Shown piece after piece: positions 8,443 through 16,122 of a stretch of DNA of 64,000 nt (positions within the stretch are counted from its first letter, which is position 1; every line of letters starts with the position of its first letter). The notes beneath the pieces were generated by a model. It was not told the origin of the DNA. It searched no databases and worked only from the letters and a program-made list of their open reading frames with translations. Source of the DNA: Bifidobacterium breve (lineage in GTDB: Bacteria; Actinomycetota; Acidimicrobiia; Acidimicrobiales; Ilumatobacteraceae); assembly GCA_945886445.1 (NCBI GenBank), contig CAMCZG010000003.1:1-64000 (forward strand), written 5' to 3'. The position numbers and the translations under genes were made by a program.

Positions 8443-9454
8443 TTACTACGGGAAGTACTATGGCTATATCGAAAAGCCATATGTCAGACGCCCCATCGCC
8501 GTTCTTGGCGTTTTTGTTTTAGCTAACTTCCTCTTGGGTTCTTTCTTTATATGGATTCCGCTCACCATCGTGCTCGATCTGTTGCGTCGCAAATGGAGAT
8601 TCCCCATTGTTCGCCTCATTGGCTTTCTCTTGTGCTGGACCTGGCTTGAAATTGCGGGAGTAGTGGCGAGTATTGCCTTTTGGGTCGCAGGTCAGAAACG
8701 AAACAGTTCGCTGCACTACAAGTTGCAGCGGTGGTGGGCAGGTGGGCTCATTCTTGCCCTGCGTTGCACTGTTGGGTTACGTATAGATGTGCAAAACCCC
8801 GAGGTGCTCGTGCCTGGGCCGCTAGTGGTGTTGTCGCGACACGCAAGCCTTGCCGACTCGCTGGTGTCGGCGTGGGCGATGGGCAATGTTGCTGGGTTGC
8901 ACCCGCGTTACGTGTTGAAGCGCGAGTTGATGCTCGACCCGTGCCTCGACATTGTGGGGCACAGGTTGCCCAATTATTTCCTCAATCGTTCGTCAGACAA
9001 TGTGCAAGGAGAGCTTGCAGGCGTTGCCGAGTTGTCGCACAACTTAGGCCATAGCGATGTGGCAGTTATTTTTCCTGAAGGTACGCGAGCAAACGCGGCG
9101 AAGCGACAACGAGTGCTGGAGAAGATCAAAGAACGCAGCCCCGAACGAGCACAGCAGTTGGAACAGTTAACTATGTTGTTGCCGCCAAAACCTGCCGGAG
9201 CCATTGCGTTGATGCAAGGCGCTCCACACTGTGATGTGGTCATTGCTGGCCATGTGGGTTTCGATGGGCTCGACACCTTTGGTGGCATGTTGCGTCACCT
9301 CGAACAAGGAAACGTTCGGTGTGTCATGTGGTTCCGGCGTATTGCACGTACAGATATTCCTACTGAAAATATGGCTGCATGGCTCGACCAGCAGTGGTTG
9401 ATGTTAGACACAGAAGTGAGAACACAATACGAAGTTTTGAAGGGCATGAAGTGA
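8423..9454 (+). CDS. 1-acyl-sn-glycerol-3-phosphate acyltransferase-like (PlsC/LPLAT) membrane protein
   Basis: After two hydrophobic segments (about residues 27-60 and 68-92) comes the PlsC domain with the HX4D motif HASLAD near residue 138 and the FPEGTR motif near 217; both are needed for acyl transfer to lysophosphatidate or related acceptors. The start is unsettled. The only canonical in-frame start is TTG 8423, which lacks a ribosome site. The best ribosome-site/ATG pair (GGGAAG, ATG 8460) is out of frame. An ATC at 8468 sits 6 nt after TACTAT and gives a natural IEKPYVRRP N-terminus. The stop overlaps the next ATG (TGATG). Confidence 0.88.
   Translation: MTKIVNIYYGKYYGYIEKPYVRRPIAVLGVFVLANFLLGSFFIWIPLTIVLDLLRRKWRFPIVRLIGFLLCWTWLEIAGVVASIAFWVAGQKRNSSLHYKLQRWWAGGLILALRCTVGLRIDVQNPEVLVPGPLVVLSRHASLADSLVSAWAMGNVAGLHPRYVLKRELMLDPCLDIVGHRLPNYFLNRSSDNVQGELAGVAELSHNLGHSDVAVIFPEGTRANAAKRQRVLEKIKERSPERAQQLEQLTMLLPPKPAGAIALMQGAPHCDVVIAGHVGFDGLDTFGGMLRHLEQGNVRCVMWFRRIARTDIPTENMAAWLDQQWLMLDTEVRTQYEVLKGMK
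8456..8467 (+). promoter_or_regulatory. Possible leaderless -10 box before an ATC codon of the PlsC-like gene
   Basis: TACTAT (8456-8461) is followed by 6 nt and then the in-frame ATC at 8468. This is the same geometry as the ATG/GTG leaderless starts elsewhere in the window. Confidence 0.3.
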
Positions 9455-10239
9455 TGAGTGGAAGTGCAGACATTCTCTTAGCGAGCGCAATTGCAATTGC
9501 GATTCTTATGTTTTCTATGTGGCTCCTTAGCCTCGCGTTGAAAAATGCCTCCATTGTCGACATTGTTTGGGGTCTTGGTTTTGTTGTAGTTGCGTGGGTT
9601 ACCCATAGCGTTGCCGACGGTAATGAATCACGCGGGTGGCTACTGACATTGCTCACCACTGCCTGGGGGTTGCGTTTGGCGTCGTACTTGGCGTGGCGCA
9701 ACATTGGGCACGGTGAAGATTTTCGCTACAAGGCAATGCGCAAGCATTACGGCGCAAAGTTTCCTCTGGTGAGTTTGTTCACGGTTTTCATTCTGCAAGG
9801 TGTGCTCATGTGGCTGGTGTCGCTACCAGTGCAACTGGGCCAAGTATCAATGAACCCGAGCATTGGGGTGCTTGGCGTAGTGGGCATCATGTTCTTTGTT
9901 GTTGGTCTTTTCTTTGAAACAGTGGGCGACATTCAACTTGCTCGGTTCAAAGCGAATACGGCAAACGCTGGAAAAGTAATGCAGCGCGGACTTTGGAAAT
10001 ACACGCGACACCCCAACTACTTTGGCGATACCTGTGTGTGGTGGGGTCTTGCACTCATAGCTGCCGAAGCCGAAATAGGTGTTGTTGGAATAGTCGGCGC
10101 TGTGGTGATGAGTATTCTCTTGCGTCGTGTTTCAGGAGTAACGCTTTTGGAAAAGAGTTTGAAAAAGCGCAAAGAGGGTTATAACGACTACGTGGCACGC
10201 ACAAGCGCCTTTATTCCGCGTCCGCCTAAAAAGATTTAA
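9454..10239 (+). CDS. DUF1295 / steroid-5-alpha-reductase-like membrane protein
   Basis: A 261-aa integral membrane protein with about six hydrophobic helices. It contains the DUF1295 signature: IVDIVWGLGFV near residue 30, WRNIGHGEDFRY near 87, and GLWKYTRHPNYFGD near 177. The last motif is shared by sterol reductases and isoprenylcysteine methyltransferases and marks an NADPH- or SAM-binding C-terminal region. The reaction is unknown. ATG 9454 overlaps the acyltransferase stop, so the two are translationally coupled and both may act on membrane lipids. It converges with the lyase-like gene, their ends overlapping by 4 nt. Confidence 0.85.
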   Translation: MSGSADILLASAIAIAILMFSMWLLSLALKNASIVDIVWGLGFVVVAWVTHSVADGNESRGWLLTLLTTAWGLRLASYLAWRNIGHGEDFRYKAMRKHYGAKFPLVSLFTVFILQGVLMWLVSLPVQLGQVSMNPSIGVLGVVGIMFFVVGLFFETVGDIQLARFKANTANAGKVMQRGLWKYTRHPNYFGDTCVWWGLALIAAEAEIGVVGIVGAVVMSILLRRVSGVTLLEKSLKKRKEGYNDYVARTSAFIPRPPKKI

Positions 10240-11402
10240 GAACGAGATGCAGCAAAGGCTGCAGCAAGATCGTTGCGTAGGTCATCGACATGTTCGAGGC
10301 CAACAGAAATACGCATGAGGCCTTCACCGGCGAGCGCTCCGGAAAGCGACTCTTCATCGAGGCCGAAATGTGTGCTAGTGGCCGGATGACAAATAAGAGT
10401 TTCAGGGCCACCTAAAGATGTTGCCGGGCGCACCAATTGCAGTGCAGAAATAAATGCACGGCATGCTTCAATGCCACCAGGAATTTCAATTGCGAACACG
10501 GACCCAAATGAAGTCATTTGTCGTGTAGCAAGGTTGTGCTGCGGGTGGCTAGCTAGGCCGGGGTAGTGCACCGTTGTGCAATTGCCGCTCGACTCACACC
10601 ATGTTGCTAACTCCATTGCTGTGGCGCATTGGCGTTCGTGGCGCACGGGAAGGGTACGAATGCCACGTAATGCGTTGTGAGCATCGTACGGCGAAGCTGA
10701 CGCACCATGGAGAACTGAATATGCCCAAATGGCATCAATAAGATCTCGTTCACCAGCGACCACTCCAAGAAGTGCGTCGTTGTGTCCGCCAATTCCTTTA
10801 GTAGCTGAATGCAATGAAAGGTTCACTCCGTGCGACAGCGGTTGCTGACTCATGGGTGTGGCAAATGTGGAGTCGACCATGGTGAAGGGAACAGCAATTG
10901 CACCAAGTTCGGCTAGGTCGGCTAACGCTAATGAAGGGTTCGCTGGTGTTTCGGCAATCACCAGCATGGTGCGCGGAGTTTTTGCCGCGGCAGTAAATGC
11001 ACCAGGAATAGTGGCGTCGACGAAAGTGACATTGATGCCCATGCGTTGTACTGGGCCATTTAAAAATGCAAGAGTGCCGCCGTACAACTGTTGCTGAGCA
11101 ACGATATGGTCGCCAGGAGAGCACAAGGCAAAAACCACACTGGCAAGTGCTCCCATGCCAGAACCAAAAGCCAAGGCATCTTCTGCGCCCTCAAGTTCGG
11201 CAATAGCGGTTTCAAATTGGCGCACTGTGGGGTTGGTGTAGCGGCTGTAGAGCTTTGAGCTGCGACCCGCCACTGCTTCTTGGTGGGTTTCATCGAGCCC
11301 AGAGCTTGACCAAGTAGTGGAAGTAGAGATGTCGCTAGCCAAAGAACGGGCCCCATTGCGGCCCGTTGTTATTGCTGTTGTATCGCGGTTCTTGTTAGCC
11401 AC
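10236..11402 (-). CDS. Cys/Met metabolism PLP-dependent enzyme (cystathionine gamma-lyase/synthase or methionine gamma-lyase type)
   Basis: Family hallmarks are YSRYTNPT with the substrate/PLP Tyr and Arg, GSGMGALASV contacting the PLP phosphate, a PLP-stacking Tyr in QQQLYGGT, VDSTFATP with the PLP Asp, and the Schiff-base Lys in SLHSATKGIGGH. The enzyme forms or cleaves C-S bonds of cystathionine, homocysteine or methionine; sequence alone does not decide which. I prefer the GTG at 11402 because TACGCT lies exactly 6 nt upstream; an ATG at 11435 would add 11 residues without a ribosome site. It is divergent from cysD. Confidence 0.88.
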   Translation of the reverse strand: MANKNRDTTAITTGRNGARSLASDISTSTTWSSSGLDETHQEAVAGRSSKLYSRYTNPTVRQFETAIAELEGAEDALAFGSGMGALASVVFALCSPGDHIVAQQQLYGGTLAFLNGPVQRMGINVTFVDATIPGAFTAAAKTPRTMLVIAETPANPSLALADLAELGAIAVPFTMVDSTFATPMSQQPLSHGVNLSLHSATKGIGGHNDALLGVVAGERDLIDAIWAYSVLHGASASPYDAHNALRGIRTLPVRHERQCATAMELATWCESSGNCTTVHYPGLASHPQHNLATRQMTSFGSVFAIEIPGGIEACRAFISALQLVRPATSLGGPETLICHPATSTHFGLDEESLSGALAGEGLMRISVGLEHVDDLRNDLAAAFAASRS

Positions 11403-11414
11403 GAGGGAAGCGTA
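11403..11414 (-). promoter_or_regulatory. Leaderless -10 box for the PLP lyase-like gene
   Basis: TACGCT (11414-11409) is followed by 6 nt and GTG 11402. Confidence 0.5.
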
Positions 11415-11442
11415 CTGCTGTGGTGGGCCCGACATACGGGAA

Positions 11443-11459
11443 GTCGGTGGAAACCCGAC
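11443..11459. promoter_or_regulatory. Palindrome upstream of cysD, possible operator
   Basis: GTCGG-N7-CCGAC lies where the -35 region of the cysD promoter should be (8 nt before the TAGGAT box). It could bind a sulfur-responsive regulator or form a DNA hairpin. No regulator is identified. Confidence 0.4.
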
Positions 11460-11467
11460 CGAATTGG

Positions 11468-11479
11468 TAGGATTTAAAA
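11468..11479 (+). promoter_or_regulatory. Leaderless -10 box for cysD
   Basis: TAGGAT (11468-11473), 6 nt, then ATG 11480. TAGGA could alternatively act as a weak ribosome site. Confidence 0.5.
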
Positions 11480-12364
11480 ATGCGTCCTGGAATCACCGGT
11501 CTCGAAGACGAGGCCATCACTATTATCCGTGAGGTGGCGGCGTGCTTTGAGCGCCCCGTCATTTTGTTCTCTGGGGGTAAAGACTCTGTAGTCATGCTGC
11601 ATGTAGCTGTACGGGCCTTTGCTCCTGCCAAAATGCCCTTTGCCATCATGCATGTCGATACTGGCCATAACTTCCCTGAGGTCATTGAATTTCGAGACCG
11701 TTGCCTTGCTGGCTTTGGCCTCGACCTCACCGTTGCCTCGGTGCAGGCCGCCATTGATGCCGGCAAGGTTGCCGATGCCCCTTCGCGCAACCCACTTCAA
11801 ACAGTTGCCTTGCTCGAGGCCATTGCCGAAAACAAGTTCGATGCCGTCCTTGGTGGTGGCCGCCGCGACGAAGAGCGTGCTCGCGCAAAAGAACGCGTGT
11901 TCTCGCACCGCGACACCTTTGGTCAGTGGGACCCTAAGAACCAGCGCCCTGAATTGTGGAACATCTACAACACGTCGTTGCGCCCTGGCGAACACTTCCG
12001 TGTGTTTCCTATTAGCAACTGGACCGAGCTCGACGTGTGGAGCTACATCCAGCAGTACAACATTGAATTGCCAAGCCTGTACTTCGCACACAAGCGTCCT
12101 GTGTTTCGTCGTGATGGCATGCTCATGGCCGAAACCGAATTTCTCCATGCAGGAGCCGGCGAAGAAGTGTTTGAAGAGCAGGTACGTTTTCGCACAGTAG
12201 GCGACGCCACTTGTACTGCAGCTGTTGAATCGTCAGCAGTCAGCATTGCCGATGTTGTTGCTGAAACATCCGTAGCTCGTGTGACCGAACGCGGTGCAAC
12301 GCGTGCCGACGATAAAATTTCTGAAGCTGGTATGGAAGATCGCAAACGACAGGGGTACTTCTGA
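11480..12364 (+). CDS. cysD: Sulfate adenylyltransferase subunit 2
   Basis: This 294-aa PP-loop ATPase joins sulfate to AMP, making APS together with CysN. The PP-loop SGGKDS is near residue 31; HVDTGHNFPEV near 53 and RRDEERARAKER near 133 are typical CysD motifs, and the C-terminus ends near DRKRQGYF as in the family. It is first in a cysD-cysN-cysC-sulfotransferase run; the stop codon shares one base with the cysN start (TGATG). Confidence 0.96.
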   Translation: MRPGITGLEDEAITIIREVAACFERPVILFSGGKDSVVMLHVAVRAFAPAKMPFAIMHVDTGHNFPEVIEFRDRCLAGFGLDLTVASVQAAIDAGKVADAPSRNPLQTVALLEAIAENKFDAVLGGGRRDEERARAKERVFSHRDTFGQWDPKNQRPELWNIYNTSLRPGEHFRVFPISNWTELDVWSYIQQYNIELPSLYFAHKRPVFRRDGMLMAETEFLHAGAGEEVFEEQVRFRTVGDATCTAAVESSAVSIADVVAETSVARVTERGATRADDKISEAGMEDRKRQGYF

Positions 12365-13620
12365 TGCGTCAGTTACGTTTCGCCACTATTGGTTCTGTCG
12401 ACGACGGAAAGTCGACCCTCATTGGTCGTTTGTTATACGACTCGAAGAGTATTTTTGAAGATCAACTTGAGCACGTTGAAGCAGTCAGCAAGCGTCGTGG
12501 CGATGAGTATGTCGACTTGTCGCTGCTCACCGACGGTTTGCGCGCCGAGCGTGAACAAGGCATCACCATTGACGTAGCGCACCGCTATTTTGCAACGCCT
12601 GCTCGTTCGTTTGTCATCATGGACTGCCCAGGTCACGTGCAGTACACACGCAACATGGTGACAGGCGCATCAACAGCAGACCTCGCCATTATTCTCATCG
12701 ACGCGCGCCATGGGGTAGTAGAGCAAACCCGTCGTCACAGCATCCTCACCTCGTTATTGGGTGTACCGCACCTTGTGGTGTGTGTGAACAAGATGGACCT
12801 TGTTGATTACAGCGAAGAGCGTTTCAAAGAAATTCGTGAAGACTTTGAAAACTTTGCTGCGCGCCTCAACCTGCACGACGTCACTTTCTTGCCTATCAGC
12901 GCATTGAAAGGCGACAACGTTGTAGACCGCTCTGCAGACCTTGGCTGGTTCGAAGGTCCAACGCTTTTGCATCATCTTGAAAATGTTTACACCGCGAGCG
13001 ACGACAACCGCATCGATGTGCGCTTTCCTGTGCAGTACGTCATTCGCCCTCGCACTACGGAACACCATGACTATCGCGGGTACGCCGGCACGGTTGCTGG
13101 CGGCGTTTTACGCGTAGGCGATGAAATTGTGGTCTTGCCCAGTGGGCTTTCGAGCACCATCACAGGCATCGACTCTGCCGATGGGCCAGTCACCGAAGCG
13201 GTGCCAGGTGCAGCAATCACTATTTTGTTAGCCGACGACTTGTCGGTCACACGTGGCGACATGATCTGCCGGCCTCACAACCGCCCGCGTGTTGTGCAAG
13301 ACCATGAGGCAATGCTGTGCTGGCTCGATTCGAATGCACAACTGCAAACCAATAAGTTGTATACGCTCAAGCACACCACGCGTTCAACACGCGCCAAAGT
13401 AAGCGAAGTGCGCTATGTGCTCGATATCTCAGAACTTCATCGCAAAGAACCCACAGGGCCTCTTGCTATGAACGACATTGCGCGCGTCGTTATTCACACA
13501 GCAGAACCACTGTTGCGTGACGACTATGAGCACAATCGCGTAACGGGCTCGTTCATTTTGGTCGACGAATCAACAGGGGCAACCGCAGCAGCTGGCATGT
13601 TGTTGCCGCCTCGCGAGTGA
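12364..13620 (+). CDS. cysN: Sulfate adenylyltransferase subunit 1, GTPase
   Basis: A translation-factor-type GTPase driving APS formation with CysD. G1 is SVDDGKSTLIGRLL (residues 10-23), G3 is DCPGHVQYTRNM near 88 and G4 is NKMDLVD near 141, followed by two beta-barrel domains. At 418 aa it is a stand-alone CysN; the APS kinase is a separate gene (cysC), which starts at a GTG overlapping this stop (GTGA). Confidence 0.96.
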   Translation: MRQLRFATIGSVDDGKSTLIGRLLYDSKSIFEDQLEHVEAVSKRRGDEYVDLSLLTDGLRAEREQGITIDVAHRYFATPARSFVIMDCPGHVQYTRNMVTGASTADLAIILIDARHGVVEQTRRHSILTSLLGVPHLVVCVNKMDLVDYSEERFKEIREDFENFAARLNLHDVTFLPISALKGDNVVDRSADLGWFEGPTLLHHLENVYTASDDNRIDVRFPVQYVIRPRTTEHHDYRGYAGTVAGGVLRVGDEIVVLPSGLSSTITGIDSADGPVTEAVPGAAITILLADDLSVTRGDMICRPHNRPRVVQDHEAMLCWLDSNAQLQTNKLYTLKHTTRSTRAKVSEVRYVLDISELHRKEPTGPLAMNDIARVVIHTAEPLLRDDYEHNRVTGSFILVDESTGATAAAGMLLPPRE

Positions 13621-14237
13621 CCACAGAAAATACACCACAGCCCTCGGGCGGTATTCGTTGGCACGAACATGCCATCACCCGCAAAGATCGTTGGGGAAAG
13701 CAAAATAGTCGCGGATGCACTTTGTGGCTCACTGGGCTTTCAGGTGCAGGCAAGAGCACTATTGCTAACGCCGCTGCACATCAGCTTTTCGCAAGCGGTG
13801 TTCCTGTCTACGTTCTCGATGGCGACAACTTACGTCATGGCTTGAATGTTGACCTCGGTTTTAGTGACGCAGATCGAGCAGAAAATGTGCGACGCGTAGG
13901 TGAGTTGGCACTCCTTCTTGCCGATGCCGGATTCGTTGTTTTCGTCCCCATCATCAGCCCATTTTCTGAAGGTCGTCAAGCAGTGCGCCAACGCCATAAA
14001 TCGGCAGACCTAGGTTTCGCCGAGGTATTCATTGCAACCTCAGTAGAAGAGTGCGCAGAGCGCGACACCAAAGGTTTGTATGCCAAAGCCGCTAAGGGTG
14101 AACTCACTGGTCTCACAGGGGTAGATGCCCCATATGAGGCTCCACGTTCCCCCGAGATGACCTTGCTAACGTCTCAACGCAGTGTTGATACATGCGCAGA
14201 GGAACTCCTCTCTGGCATGAACCACCTGTGGAGTTGA
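13617..14237 (+). CDS. cysC: Adenylylsulfate kinase
   Basis: It phosphorylates APS to PAPS. The P-loop GLSGAGKSTIA is near residue 41, the substrate-loop DGDNLRHGLNVDLGFS near 69 and RAENVRRVGELA near 87. At 206 aa it carries a short N-terminal extension before the core. The GTG start at 13617 overlaps cysN, so the two are coupled. PAPS can go to a PAPS reductase, not seen here, or to the sulfotransferase encoded 7 nt downstream. Confidence 0.96.
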   Translation: MTTENTPQPSGGIRWHEHAITRKDRWGKQNSRGCTLWLTGLSGAGKSTIANAAAHQLFASGVPVYVLDGDNLRHGLNVDLGFSDADRAENVRRVGELALLLADAGFVVFVPIISPFSEGRQAVRQRHKSADLGFAEVFIATSVEECAERDTKGLYAKAAKGELTGLTGVDAPYEAPRSPEMTLLTSQRSVDTCAEELLSGMNHLWS

Positions 14238-14244
14238 CTGCAAG

Positions 14245-15183
14245 ATGTTTTCAAAAAAACCATACGTATTCACAGAACGAGCCCTTTTCGTTGGTCACAC
14301 CTTGGTCTCGCCATCGCTGAAGATCATGTACGTGCCCTCCACCAAAGTGGCATGCAGTTCCATCAAAATGATGCTTGCGGAAGCCAACGATTCGTACAAC
14401 ATCGACAATGCTCGCTGGCTGCATAGCCCCAATATTTCGCTCTCTCAAACAATTCATGAAATTGAAGTGAGTGGGCTCGAACTTTTTCGTTACATGCCCG
14501 AAGCAGAACAGAACATTATGTGGGAGTCTCCCGAATGGTGGCGTGTAGGTGCGTTGCGTTCGCCTTACGCACGCCTGTATTCATCTTTTGAAAACCGCAT
14601 TTTGATGCGCGCCCCCAGTTTGCTATCTGAGGAAGTGTGGGTGCTCTGTGAAGATGAGAGAGTAGATGGCGCAATAGATATAGCAGCAACATTTCGTAAG
14701 TTCGTGCGGGCATTGCACAGCCGCTCGGAACTCTTTTACATAGACGACCACTTCACCGGTCAAATAGGGGCGCTGCGCCCTGACCACATGAAGTTCACTC
14801 ATCTCTTTCGTGTCGACGAACCTGGCGCAATGGATTCTTTTGCGGCAGAACTCAGTGAGCGTTCCGGTAAACACATCGTTGCTAAGCGGCTGAATGAAGG
14901 CCTTGGTATCAAGTACCGCGATGTTATGGATGCAGAATCAGCTCGACTTGTTGAAGAGATATATTCGGACGACTTCCATCACTTTGGCTTCGAAAAAGAA
15001 GTCTTTCCCGACACGTCTCCAGCGCTTGTGGCAGCCGCGCGCGAAACTCGCGCAATTGAATACGCCCGCGACATGACCTTTCGGATGCGGCAAATCTCCC
15101 GTCTCGCCAGAGCCCGTCGGGGCTGGAAATACGGCAGTGGGCAAGTGTTGAAAGACATGGGTTTACGAGGTAGGCGCCGATAG
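14245..15183 (+). CDS. Sulfotransferase, Sulfotransfer_2-like, PAPS-dependent
   Basis: The 312-aa protein has a PAPS 5'-phosphosulfate loop, VPSTKVACSSIK near residue 30, matching the PKxxxTSI pattern of carbohydrate and lipid sulfotransferases, and a 3'-phosphate-binding segment GALRSPYARLYSSF near 98. No signal peptide is seen, so it should act in the cytoplasm on a small molecule, lipid or glycan precursor. It lies 7 nt after cysC in the same operon, which ties PAPS supply to sulfation. The acceptor is unknown. Confidence 0.82.
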   Translation: MFSKKPYVFTERALFVGHTLVSPSLKIMYVPSTKVACSSIKMMLAEANDSYNIDNARWLHSPNISLSQTIHEIEVSGLELFRYMPEAEQNIMWESPEWWRVGALRSPYARLYSSFENRILMRAPSLLSEEVWVLCEDERVDGAIDIAATFRKFVRALHSRSELFYIDDHFTGQIGALRPDHMKFTHLFRVDEPGAMDSFAAELSERSGKHIVAKRLNEGLGIKYRDVMDAESARLVEEIYSDDFHHFGFEKEVFPDTSPALVAAARETRAIEYARDMTFRMRQISRLARARRGWKYGSGQVLKDMGLRGRRR

Positions 15184-15216
15184 AGTTCTTCTTTCGCAAC
15201 TGCTTGCAGTAGCGAT

Positions 15217-15288
15217 GGCGACGTGGCCGAGTGGTTTAGGCAAGGGCCTGCAAAGCCCTGTACTTGGGTTCGATTCCCAACGTCGCCT
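15217..15288 (+). tRNA. tRNA-Cys (anticodon GCA)
   Basis: A full cloverleaf can be drawn: acceptor GGCGACG/CGTCGCC, D arm GCC/GGC, anticodon stem AGGGC/GCCCT with loop CTGCAAA, T stem TTGGG/CCCAA with loop TTCGATT. The discriminator T at 15288 is the tRNA-Cys identity base. CCA is not encoded. It sits just downstream of the sulfur-assimilation operon, on the same strand. Confidence 0.95.
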
Positions 15289-15306
15289 CTAATGAGTGTG
15301 TAAGAG

Positions 15307-16038
15307 TTACCTGTTGAGAGAGTCAATAATCCCAACTAATTCCGCCAAATGGCGAATATGCCAGTCGGGTTCAACCGCCGACAGACCATTTGAGAGCGGT
15401 GCGACAACATCCGGTTCGCTAATGAGCACCCCACGCATTCCGGCATTTCTAGCTCCAGCGATGTCGTGTTGTGCTGAATCTCCTACAAACAGAACCTCGG
15501 AAGCCGGGCGCTTTGCTTTTGCGAGCGTGTATTCAAAAATCACTTTGTCTGGTTTGCAAGAATTTGCCTCCTCAGAACTTGTCCAGTCGTCTAGGAGTTC
15601 GGTTAAGCCGTTCCGAGCGAGTACAGGTTCCATGAAGTCATCATCTGCATTTGAAACGACCGCAAGGTAAATCCCTCGTGATCGGAGTGCAACCAGCATT
15701 TCGTGGACTCCAGCCATGGGGCAGAGATGTTCGATAACGGCTTCGCGTTGGTTTGTGTCGAACCGTTCGAGAACTTCCTTCGAGGCGGAGACTCCCATTA
15801 ATTCAGCCGTCCGCATTACTCGTTCTCGGAAAAGATCTCGATGCACGAAAGACGCGACAGTTGAAAATCGCTTCTCCACCTCTGCAGAAGCTTGTTTGCG
15901 TGCTGCTGCAAATTTTGGATCTTTAATATCGATACCTAGATCAGACATTGCAGTCAAAAATGCGTTGCCAATTTTTTCACGGTTCTCGTAGCTCAGGAGG
16001 GTTCCTCCCATGTCGAATAAAACGCCTGTGACCTGCAT
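15307..16038 (-). CDS. HAD-superfamily hydrolase
   Basis: A 243-aa haloacid-dehalogenase-type phosphatase. Motif I is GVLFDMGGTLLSY (the nucleophile and acid/base positions are D8 and G10), motif II is LAVVSNADDDF near residue 122, the motif III Lys is in SCKPDKVIFEY near 163, and motif IV is VLFVGDSAQHDIAGARNAG near 184. The second Asp of motif I is replaced by Gly (DMGGT), as in many HAD phosphatases. A strong AAGGAG ribosome site precedes ATG 16038. The substrate is unknown; it is divergent from the dikinase gene. Confidence 0.85.
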   Translation of the reverse strand: MQVTGVLFDMGGTLLSYENREKIGNAFLTAMSDLGIDIKDPKFAAARKQASAEVEKRFSTVASFVHRDLFRERVMRTAELMGVSASKEVLERFDTNQREAVIEHLCPMAGVHEMLVALRSRGIYLAVVSNADDDFMEPVLARNGLTELLDDWTSSEEANSCKPDKVIFEYTLAKAKRPASEVLFVGDSAQHDIAGARNAGMRGVLISEPDVVAPLSNGLSAVEPDWHIRHLAELVGIIDSLNR

Positions 16039-16122
16039 TTTTTGATCTCCTTCGTCGCCTGTGCCGCTGCTAAATGAGGATTCGCCCTATGGCAAACTAC
16101 TATTAATCGATGGGGGAACACG

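Noticed and set aside
11440-11475. Cobalamin-riboswitch-like string GGGAAGTCGGTGGAAACCCGAC before cysD (first 20 nt resemble the usual GGAA-CCGGTG-AA-CCGG core)
   Set aside because: No B12-box (GCCACTG-like) follows, the space is far too short for the full aptamer, and a -10 box 6 nt before the ATG indicates a leaderless transcript. A palindromic operator explains the repeat better.
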